The translations under genes and the position numbers were made by a program. Below, one piece after another: positions 1-6,148 of a stretch of DNA of 6,148 nucleotides. The notes beneath the pieces are model-generated. The model was not told the origin of the DNA. It did not search any database and saw only the letters and a program-made list of their open reading frames with translations. Source of the stretch: Actinomycetota bacterium (lineage in GTDB: Bacteria > Actinomycetota > Actinomycetes > Acidothermales > Acidothermaceae); the NCBI GenBank assembly GCA_003134755.1, contig PLCK01000223.1, positions 1 to 6,148 of the forward strand. The letters are read 5' to 3'. The stretch's first letter is position 1. Every line of letters starts with the position of its first letter.

Positions 1-50
1 GATCGCGGTGATCGCGGTGATCGCGGGTGGATCGCGGGTGGATCACCCGG
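1..50. repeat. Short GATC-containing tandem repeats downstream of aspS
   Basis: Two 9-base units (GATCGCGGT at 1-9 and 10-18) are followed by two 11-base units (GATCGCGGGTG at 19-29 and 30-40) and a diverged fifth unit starting GATCACCC at 41. GATC therefore recurs at 1, 10, 19, 30 and 41. The array touches the left edge, so its full length is unknown. It begins 4 bases beyond the aspS stop codon. No gene is supported in positions 1-53. It could be a non-coding repeat between genes or the low-complexity end of a neighbouring gene lying outside the window. Confidence 0.75.
35..49 (-). terminator. Small hairpin after aspS, possible weak terminator
   Basis: CGGGTG (35-40) and CACCCG (44-49) form a perfect 6-bp stem with a 3-base loop, placed 5 bases after the aspS stop codon on the minus strand. 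No T-tract follows in the direction of aspS transcription; the GATC repeats follow instead. Actinobacterial terminators often lack a T-tract, so a role in ending the operon is possible. The stem is short, and the repeat array could produce it by chance. Confidence 0.25.
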
Positions 51-53
51 GGA

Positions 54-1799
54 CTACTCCGGGACGGCGTCGATCCCGGCCTCGGCACGCTGCTGGGCGG
101 TGATCGGCGTCGGCGCACCGGTCAGGGGGTCCAGCCCGGCGCCGGTCTTGGGGAACGCGATCACCTCGCGCAGGCTGGCCGCGCCGGCCAGCAGCATGCA
201 GATCCGGTCCCAGCCGAACGCGATCCCGCCGTGCGGAGGCGGCCCGAAGGCGAAGGCCTCCAACAGGAAGCCGAACTTGTCCTGGGCTTCCTCTCGGGAA
301 AGCCCCAGCAGGTCGAACACCCGCTGCTGAACCTCGCGGCGGTGGATACGGATCGACCCGCCGCCGATCTCGTTGCCGTTGCAGACGATGTCGTACGCCC
401 AGGCCAGTGCCTGGTCAGGGGCCTGCTCGAACCGGTCCACCCAGTCGTCGTTCGGCGCCGTGAACGGGTGGTGGACAGCGCTCCACCCGGTGCCACCGCC
501 GTCCAGGTCGACCTCCTCGAACATCGGCGCGTCGACGACCCATACGAACGACCAGGCCGACTCGTCCACCAGGGAGCAGCGCCGGCCGACCTCCAGCCGG
601 GTCGCCCCCAGCAGCGCCTGCGCGTGGGTACGCCGTCCCGCTGCGAAGAACGCGCAGTCACCGGGGGCCGCGCCGACGGCCGCCATCAGCCCGGCCCGCT
701 CGGTGTCGGACAGGTTCTTGGCCACCGGGCCGCCGAGATCGCCGTCCGCCCCGAACGTCACGTAGGCAAGACCCCGGGCGCCACGCTGCTTGGCCCACTC
801 CTGCCACGCGTCGAAGGCCCGGCGGGGCTGGCCGGCGCCGCCGGGCATCACCACGGCGCCCACGTAGTCGGCCTGGAACACCCGAAAGCCGGTCCCGGCG
901 AAGTACCCGGTCAGGTCCACCAGCTCGAGCCCGAGCCGCAGGTCCGGCTTGTCCGAGCCGTACCGGGACATGGCCTCGGCGTAGGTCATCCGACCGATCG
1001 GGCCCACCTGCACCCCCAGCACGCCGGACCAGACCGCCCGGACCACGGCCTCGCCGACCTCGATGACGTCGTCCTGGTCCACGAACGACATCTCGATGTC
1101 GAGCTGGGTGAACTCCGGCTGCCGGTCGGCGCGGAAGTCCTCGTCGCGGTAGCAGCGGGCGATCTGGAAGTACCGCTCGACGCCGGCGACCATGAGCAGC
1201 TGCTTGAACAGCTGGGGCGACTGTGGCAGCGCGTACCAGTGGCCGGGCTGCAGCCGCACCGGCACCAGGAAGTCGCGCGCACCTTCGGGCGTCGAGCGGG
1301 TCAGGTTCGGCGTCTCGACCTCGACGAAGCGGTGCCGTGCCATCACGTCGCGCGCGACCTTGTTCGCTTCCGAGCGGATCCGCAACGCGCGGGCGGGGCC
1401 CTCACGACGCAGGTCGAGGTAGCGGTACTTGAGCCGGGCCTCCTCGTTGATATCGGCCGAGCCGGTGATCGCGAACGGCAGCGGCGCGGCCTCTGAGAGC
1501 ACCTCGAGCTCGGTAGCGACGACCTCGATCTCGCCGCTGGCCAACTCGGCGTTCTCGTTTCCCGGCGGTCTTTCTCGCACCTCGCCGACCACCCGCACGC
1601 AGAACTCCGACCGCAACCGCTGCGCCGCCTCTGCGACGGCACCCTCGCGGAACACCACCTGCGCGATGCCGGACCCATCACGAAGGTCGACGAACGCGAC
1701 CCCGCCGAGATCGCGCCGACGCGCCACCCAACCGGCGAGTGTCACGATGCTGCCGGCGTCGGAGCGCCGCAGCGTGCCGGCCTCGCGGGTGCGGATCAC
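54..1799 (-). CDS. aspS: Aspartyl-tRNA synthetase (bacterial type, class IIb)
   Basis: Cytoplasmic enzyme that activates aspartate with ATP and charges tRNA-Asp. The 581-residue product is close to the usual length for bacterial AspRS. In order it shows an N-terminal OB-fold anticodon-binding domain (about 1-105, with GWVARRRDLGG at 23-33 and the conserved YRYLDLRR at 125-132), the class II core with QSPQ at 193-196 and motif 2 (RCYRDEDFRADRQPEFTQLD, 215-234), the GAD insertion domain typical of bacterial AspRS (about 285-405), and motif 3 (GGIAFGWDRI, 524-533). The start is the GTG at 1799-1797, which overlaps the hisS stop codon by 4 bases (GTGA) and has AAGGAG 8 bases upstream. The long open frame running further upstream lies antiparallel in frame to hisS and does not resemble AspRS. 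The stop is TAG. Residue 31 is Leu, where the mycobacterial enzyme has His, which bears on tRNA-Asp versus tRNA-Asn discrimination. Identification is secure. Confidence 0.98.
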   Translation of the reverse strand: MIRTREAGTLRRSDAGSIVTLAGWVARRRDLGGVAFVDLRDGSGIAQVVFREGAVAEAAQRLRSEFCVRVVGEVRERPPGNENAELASGEIEVVATELEVLSEAAPLPFAITGSADINEEARLKYRYLDLRREGPARALRIRSEANKVARDVMARHRFVEVETPNLTRSTPEGARDFLVPVRLQPGHWYALPQSPQLFKQLLMVAGVERYFQIARCYRDEDFRADRQPEFTQLDIEMSFVDQDDVIEVGEAVVRAVWSGVLGVQVGPIGRMTYAEAMSRYGSDKPDLRLGLELVDLTGYFAGTGFRVFQADYVGAVVMPGGAGQPRRAFDAWQEWAKQRGARGLAYVTFGADGDLGGPVAKNLSDTERAGLMAAVGAAPGDCAFFAAGRRTHAQALLGATRLEVGRRCSLVDESAWSFVWVVDAPMFEEVDLDGGGTGWSAVHHPFTAPNDDWVDRFEQAPDQALAWAYDIVCNGNEIGGGSIRIHRREVQQRVFDLLGLSREEAQDKFGFLLEAFAFGPPPHGGIAFGWDRICMLLAGAASLREVIAFPKTGAGLDPLTGAPTPITAQQRAEAGIDAVPE

Positions 1800-3055
1800 A
1801 GGAACTTCTCCTTCAGGGTCGCGACGAGCTGATTCAGCGGGACGGCGATCTGCTCGCCCGTCGTGAGGTCTTTCAGCTGGGACACACCAGCGTCGAGGTC
1901 GCGATCGCCGACCACAACCGCATAGAGAGCACTCGATCTGTCGGCCGCTCTCATCGCGCCCTTCAACCCCTTGCTCCCGTACGCCAGGTCGGCCCGGACT
2001 CCCGCCCGGCGCAGCTCGCCGACCGTCGCGACGCTCTGCAACCGGGCCGCATCGCCCAGCGGGACGAAGAACACGTCGAGCCGGCGCTCGTCGGCGATCG
2101 GTAGGCCCTCGGCCCGGCAGGCCAACACCGCCCGGTCGATGCCGAGTCCGAAGCCGATGCCCGAGAGCGGTTGGCCACCGAGCTCGGCCATCAGACCGTC
2201 GTAGCGTCCGCCGCCGCCGATGCCCGACTGCGCACCGAGCCCGTGGTGCACGAACTCGAAGGTGGTCTTCGTGTAGTAGTCGAGACCGCGGACCATGCGC
2301 GGGTTGAGCGTGTAGCTGACGCGCAACGCGTCGAGGTAGGCGCGCGTCGCCGCGAAGTGCTCCACGCAATCGGAGCAGAGGTGGTCGATCATCAGCGGCG
2401 CGTCGACGAGTTGCCGGCGAACGTCGGTGCGCTTGTCGTCGAGCACGCGCAACGGGTTCACCTGAGCCCGCGCGTGCGTCGCCGCGTCGAGGTCGAGGGT
2501 GTCGAGGAAGGCGATGAGCTTCTCGCGATAGCCCGGGCGGCAGGTGCTGTCGCCGAGCGACGTGATCTCGAGGGTGAAGTCGGTGAGCCCGAGCGACCGG
2601 AAACCACTGTCGCCGATCGCGACGACCTCGGCGTCGAGTGCCGGGTCGTCGACACCAATAGCCTCGATCCCGACCTGGAAGAACTGCCGGTAGCGGCCGT
2701 GCTGCGGCCTTTCAGCGCGGAAGAACGGTCCCGCGTACCAGAGCTTCATCGGCAGCGGGCCGCGGTCGAGGCCGTGCTGGATCACCGCCCGCATGACGCC
2801 TGCGGTGCCTTCGGGTCGCAGTGACAGCGAACGGCCGCCCCTGTCATCGAACGTGTACATCTCCTTGCTGACGACGTCGGTCGACTCGCCGACGCCCCGC
2901 ACGAACAGCTCGGTGTGCTCGAAGATCGGCACCTCGGCGTAGCCGTAGCCGGCCGCGATCGCGGGGGCGGCAAGCGCCTCGCGGACGGCGAGGAACGTGG
3001 CCGACTCCGGCGGCAGATACTCGACCACGCCCTTGGGTGCGTCGATTGCGCTCAC
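1796..3055 (-). CDS. hisS: Histidyl-tRNA synthetase (class IIa)
   Basis: Charges tRNA-His with histidine in the cytoplasm, normally as a homodimer. The 419-residue product has the usual length. Visible signatures are the N-terminal APKGVVEYLPPES (6-18), the amino-acid binding LRPEGTA (79-85), motif 2 (FRAERPQHGRYRQFFQVG, 112-129), the HisRS-specific RGLDYYTKTTFE (256-267, containing the conserved Arg 256), GGGRYDGL (281-288), the motif 3 region GFGLGIDR (301-308), and a C-terminal HGTP anticodon-binding domain (about 326-416). A Cys-x-x-Cys pair occurs at 227/230. The start is the GTG at 3055-3053, overlapping the upstream hydrolase stop by 4 bases (GTGA). Only a weak, very close GGGGTGG (3065-3059) precedes it, so expression probably depends on coupling to the upstream gene. 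The stop TGA overlaps the aspS GTG. An open reading frame continues upstream through the hydrolase gene but is an out-of-frame GC-rich artefact. Confidence 0.98.
   Translation of the reverse strand: MSAIDAPKGVVEYLPPESATFLAVREALAAPAIAAGYGYAEVPIFEHTELFVRGVGESTDVVSKEMYTFDDRGGRSLSLRPEGTAGVMRAVIQHGLDRGPLPMKLWYAGPFFRAERPQHGRYRQFFQVGIEAIGVDDPALDAEVVAIGDSGFRSLGLTDFTLEITSLGDSTCRPGYREKLIAFLDTLDLDAATHARAQVNPLRVLDDKRTDVRRQLVDAPLMIDHLCSDCVEHFAATRAYLDALRVSYTLNPRMVRGLDYYTKTTFEFVHHGLGAQSGIGGGGRYDGLMAELGGQPLSGIGFGLGIDRAVLACRAEGLPIADERRLDVFFVPLGDAARLQSVATVGELRRAGVRADLAYGSKGLKGAMRAADRSSALYAVVVGDRDLDAGVSQLKDLTTGEQIAVPLNQLVATLKEKFL
1803..1814 (-). promoter_or_regulatory. aspS ribosome binding site inside the hisS 3' end
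   Basis: On the minus strand GAAGGAGAAGTT contains AAGGAG (1813-1808) with an 8-base spacer to the aspS GTG at 1799. It lies wholly within the last hisS codons (Lys-Glu-Lys-Phe-Leu). With the GTGA stop/start overlap it fixes the aspS start and fits translational coupling or efficient re-initiation. Confidence 0.85.
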
Positions 3056-3747
3056 AGGCCACCCCGCGCCCTGGCCCCGGCCAGCCCGCGAAGGTGCGGG
3101 TTGGTGGCGCGCTCGCGGCCGATCGTGGTCGACCCGCCGTGACCTGGCAGCACCACGGTCTCGTCGGGCAAGGTGAGGATCTTCGCCAGACTGACCTGCA
3201 TCGCCACTGGATCGCCGCCGATCTGATCGCTGCGGCCGATCGACCCGGCGAACAGCAGGTCTCCCGCGCACATCAGCGGTGCGCCGTCCGGGCCGCCTTC
3301 GGCAGTGCGGAACACGACCGACCCCTCGGTGTGACCCGGCGTGTGATCGACGATCAGGCTCAGCCCACCGGCGTCGACCACCCCGCCGTCGGTCAGCTCG
3401 CGAACCTCGTCTGGTTCCGTGAAGGTCACACCTGCCAGCCCGAGCGCCGCGACCAGGTCGGGTGACAGCGTGCGGATCGGGTCGGCCAGCCGGTCGCGGT
3501 CGCGAGGGTGGATGTAGGCCGCGACGTCGTAAGCGTTGCACACCGGCAGCACCGACCACATGTGGTCGATGTGGCCGTGGGTGAGCAGCACGGCGGCAGG
3601 GCGGAGCCGGTGTTCGTGCAGAACCTCGGCCAGCGCCGGCACCGCGTCCTGGCCCGGATCGACGACCACGCACTGCTCGCCGGCCGCGGGAGCGAGCACG
3701 AAACAGTTCGCGGCAAATGAGCCGGTGGGAAACCCCACGACGAGCAC
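3052..3747 (-). CDS. Metallo-beta-lactamase-fold hydrolase, glyoxalase II-like
   Basis: Predicted cytoplasmic binuclear-metal hydrolase of 231 residues. All expected metal ligands are present: HGHIDH (57-62, ligands His57, His59, Asp61, His62), PGHTEG (137-142, His139), AGDLLF (161-166, Asp163) and LPGHG (200-204, His203). From memory it matches the family annotated as possible glyoxalase II (Rv2581c) next to hisS in mycobacteria. True hydroxyacylglutathione hydrolase activity is doubtful because most actinomycetes use mycothiol rather than glutathione, so the substrate is unknown. The start is GTG at 3747-3745: it has AGAGAGGA 5 bases upstream, and an in-frame TAA (3762-3760) rules out any start further upstream. 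It is the first gene of a minus-strand operon with hisS and aspS, and its TGA stop overlaps the hisS GTG. The conserved pairing with hisS suggests a link to translation or metabolite repair, but nothing in the sequence shows one. Confidence 0.93.
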   Translation of the reverse strand: MLVVGFPTGSFAANCFVLAPAAGEQCVVVDPGQDAVPALAEVLHEHRLRPAAVLLTHGHIDHMWSVLPVCNAYDVAAYIHPRDRDRLADPIRTLSPDLVAALGLAGVTFTEPDEVRELTDGGVVDAGGLSLIVDHTPGHTEGSVVFRTAEGGPDGAPLMCAGDLLFAGSIGRSDQIGGDPVAMQVSLAKILTLPDETVVLPGHGGSTTIGRERATNPHLRGLAGARARGGL

Positions 3748-3752
3748 GATCG

Positions 3753-3760
3753 TCCTCTCT
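3753..3760 (-). promoter_or_regulatory. Ribosome binding site of the hydrolase-hisS-aspS operon
   Basis: AGAGAGGA read on the minus strand (3760-3753) is 5 bases before the GTG at 3747. It is the only good Shine-Dalgarno sequence upstream of the first operon gene and supports the chosen start. It lies 13 bases downstream, on the minus strand, of the last of the intergenic inverted repeats (arm ending at 3773). Confidence 0.7.
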
Positions 3761-3772
3761 TACGACACGGGG

Positions 3773-3882
3773 CGGGCAGCTGCTGCCAGCCGCTGCCCGG
3801 ATGCGGTCGCGCTAGCCACGCATCCGGCCGCGCGCGATCTCAGCCGGACGCCGATCGCGCTGCGGGCCGAGCCTACCGGCCC
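3773..3882. repeat. Cluster of four inverted repeats in the divergent intergenic region
   Basis: The 224-base gap between the divergent hydrolase and FKBP genes (3748-3971) holds four inverted repeats in succession. They are CGGGCAGC 3773-3780 with GCTGCCCG 3792-3799 (8 bp, 11-base loop), CCGGATGCG 3797-3805 with CGCATCCGG 3819-3827 (9 bp, 13-base loop), GCGCGATC 3832-3839 with GATCGCGC 3853-3860 (8 bp, 13-base loop), and GGGCCG 3864-3869 with CGGCCC 3877-3882 (6 bp, 7-base loop). The first two share 3797-3799, so they compete for those bases. They could be leader-RNA hairpins of the minus-strand operon or DNA operator sites. No open reading frame in this gap looks like a gene. The remainder (3892-3960) shows nothing recognisable. 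Confidence 0.7.
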
Positions 3883-3885
3883 CCC

Positions 3886-3891
3886 TAGACT
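3886..3891 (+). promoter_or_regulatory. Possible -10 element for the FKBP gene
   Basis: TAGACT fits the actinobacterial housekeeping -10 consensus TAnnnT and lies about 80 bases upstream of the FKBP start codon, in an otherwise very GC-rich stretch. No convincing -35 hexamer (TTGAC-like) is found 16-19 bases before it; that position holds GC-rich sequence within the fourth inverted repeat. This is a weak call from base composition and motif only. Confidence 0.25.
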
Positions 3892-3961
3892 GGCGCCGCC
3901 CGCAAACGCACGCGAGCACGCGACCGCACAGCCCACAGTGTTGATCCAGGAACGATGATCG

Positions 3962-3967
3962 AGGAGG
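3962..3967 (+). promoter_or_regulatory. Ribosome binding site of the FKBP gene
   Basis: AGGAGG, part of GAGGAGG at 3961-3967, is a near-perfect Shine-Dalgarno sequence. It stands 4 bases before the GTG at 3972, a slightly short spacing. It favours this GTG over the out-of-frame ATG at 3955. Confidence 0.75.
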
Positions 3968-3971
3968 CCGC

Positions 3972-4802
3972 GTGGCCGGCAAAGACCGGAAACGTCAGAT
4001 CGCCCGTGAGCGCTACCAGCGCCGGATGGCTGCGAAAGCGCAGGCCAGGGCCCGCGCCCGGCAGCGCACCGCGATGGGCCTGTCGGCTGGCGCGGTCGTC
4101 GCGATCGTGGGCATCGTGTTGGCGATCACGCTGCCCGGCAGTGGCAAGAAGCCCGCCAGCTCGGTCTCCGGCGTGAGCCCGTCGGCCTCGACCTCGGCAT
4201 CTGCCTCCGCCTCCCCGACGCCACCCGCCCCGACCACGGCAAGCGGCTGCACGAGCAAGCCGAGCGTCGTCGCCTCGCCGATCGCGAACTTCCCGCTGCT
4301 GCCGGCGGGCGTCGATGCGGCGCTCAAGACCGAACCGACGGTGACGATCCCGGCCGGAGCCGTGCCCACGAAGACCGAGGTCAAGGATCTCGTTGTCGGC
4401 ACCGGCGCGACTGTCGGCAAGACCGACAACGTCACCGTGGACTACCTCGGGATGAACTACGTCGACTGCGCGGAGTTCGACTCCTCGTGGTCGCGAAGCA
4501 CGGTTGCGACGTTCTCGCTCCAACGCGTCATCCCAGGGTTCACCAAGGGCATCGGCGGTGACACGGCGAGCGGGATCGCGCCCATGAAGGTGGGCGGTCG
4601 CCGGGAGATCATCGTTCCGGCCGTCGATGGGTACGGGGTCGCCGGGTCCTCCCCGAACATCGCGCCCAACGAGGAACTCGTCTTCGTCGTCGACGTGCTC
4701 GCTGCCTCGACCCCTAGCCCGAGCCCATCGGCGAGCTCTTCGGCGTCGACCAGCCCCTCGGCGTCCGGCTCAGTGAGCGTGAGCCCGAGCGCGACGCAGT
4801 AG
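3972..4802 (+). CDS. Membrane-anchored FKBP-type peptidyl-prolyl cis-trans isomerase
   Basis: Predicted prolyl isomerase of 276 residues acting outside the cytoplasmic membrane. An Arg/Lys-rich cytoplasmic N-terminus (1-33) is followed by one hydrophobic segment (about 36-54, GLSAGAVVAIVGIVLAITL), giving an N-in, C-out anchor; no lipobox cysteine is seen. A Ser/Ala/Pro-rich linker (about 61-92) leads to an FKBP_C domain (about 139-243). Residues corresponding to the FKBP12 active site are Tyr158, Phe169-Asp170 (in EFDSSWSR), Phe181, Val186-Ile187 (RVIPGF), Tyr221 (DGYG), Ile230 and Phe238; the FKBP12 Trp59 position is Phe190. The loop between the PGF motif and MKVGGRR (191-204) is longer than in FKBP12. 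A second Ser/Pro/Ala-rich arm ends the protein (246-276). The start is GTG 3972; an in-frame TGA at 3942-3944 with no other start codon in between supports it. The N-terminal basic stretch resembles that of actinobacterial cyclophilins at this locus, yet the catalytic domain is FKBP. It is divergent from the hydrolase operon and convergent with rel, 25 bases away. Cys93 and Cys166 could form a disulfide outside the cell. Confidence 0.93.
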   Translation: MAGKDRKRQIARERYQRRMAAKAQARARARQRTAMGLSAGAVVAIVGIVLAITLPGSGKKPASSVSGVSPSASTSASASASPTPPAPTTASGCTSKPSVVASPIANFPLLPAGVDAALKTEPTVTIPAGAVPTKTEVKDLVVGTGATVGKTDNVTVDYLGMNYVDCAEFDSSWSRSTVATFSLQRVIPGFTKGIGGDTASGIAPMKVGGRREIIVPAVDGYGVAGSSPNIAPNEELVFVVDVLAASTPSPSPSASSSASTSPSASGSVSVSPSATQ

Positions 4803-4827
4803 GCCAGCGTGACCGGCGCCGTCCGCC

Positions 4828-6148
<1,321 letters not shown>

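Noticed and set aside
27..1496. A 489-codon open frame on the plus strand, opposite aspS
   Set aside because: It is exactly antisense to aspS, has no recognisable domain, is rich in Arg/Gly/Pro/Val as expected from reading GC-rich coding DNA backwards, and has no credible ribosome binding site.
2171..2824. A 217-codon open frame on the plus strand, opposite hisS
   Set aside because: It is antisense to well-conserved hisS codons, with composition typical of a shadow frame and no domain or initiation signal.
1796..3673. A fusion of an N-terminal domain to HisRS, suggested by the open frame extending about 206 codons upstream of hisS
   Set aside because: The extension is an Arg-rich shadow of the hydrolase gene on the same strand in another frame; HisRS homology begins at the GTG at 3055.
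3870..3875. TAGGCT on the minus strand as the -10 of the hydrolase-hisS-aspS operon
   Set aside because: It fits TAnnnT, but no -35-like hexamer lies 16-18 bases upstream on that strand and it sits in the loop of the fourth inverted repeat; too weak to list as a feature.
3941..3969. TTGATC at 3941 as a -35 element for the FKBP gene
   Set aside because: A -10 element 17 bases downstream would fall on the Shine-Dalgarno and start codon, and no TAnnnT-like hexamer is present there.
3748..3971. A T-box riboswitch ahead of the synthetase operon
   Set aside because: Neither the conserved T-box sequence nor a specifier-loop arrangement followed by a terminator/antiterminator pair is seen, although hairpins are present.
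3885..4523. A 212-codon minus-strand frame opposite the FKBP gene
   Set aside because: It is Arg- and Gly-rich and antisense to a gene with clear FKBP motifs; no domain is recognisable and it runs into the divergent regulatory region.

Overview
The window is chromosomal housekeeping DNA from a high-GC actinomycete. The gene order (minus-strand rel, plus-strand peptidyl-prolyl isomerase, then minus-strand metallo-beta-lactamase-fold hydrolase and hisS) is, from memory, the arrangement of Mycobacterium tuberculosis Rv2583c-Rv2580c and of related loci in other Actinomycetes. Protein sequences, very high GC and GTG starts agree with this. The genus cannot be fixed from the window alone; a lineage outside Mycobacterium is likely because an FKBP-type isomerase occupies the slot where Mycobacterium has a cyclophilin.

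Layout from left to right. Positions 1-53 hold short GATC-containing tandem repeats just beyond the end of aspS. Positions 54-3747 are a tight minus-strand operon read right to left: glyoxalase II-like hydrolase, then hisS (histidyl-tRNA synthetase), then aspS (aspartyl-tRNA synthetase). Both junctions are 4-base GTGA overlaps, which suggests translational coupling. Positions 3748-3971 are a divergent intergenic region with four successive inverted repeats. Positions 3972-4802 encode, on the plus strand, a membrane-anchored FKBP-type prolyl isomerase with two Ser/Ala/Pro-rich low-complexity arms. From 4828 to the right edge is the C-terminal part of a long bifunctional Rel (RelA/SpoT homologue), whose N-terminal hydrolase domain and most of its synthetase domain lie outside the window. 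A 20-bp hairpin sits between and across the convergent ends of the FKBP and rel genes.

Functionally, two aminoacyl-tRNA synthetases lie next to the (p)ppGpp enzyme that responds to uncharged tRNA. No mobile element, CRISPR array, tRNA, rRNA or clear novel multi-gene system is visible. The points that merit a second look are the FKBP gene in the cyclophilin position, the hairpin cluster ahead of the synthetase operon, the strand-asymmetric terminator overlapping the rel 3' end, and the mixed tRNA-discrimination signature of AspRS.
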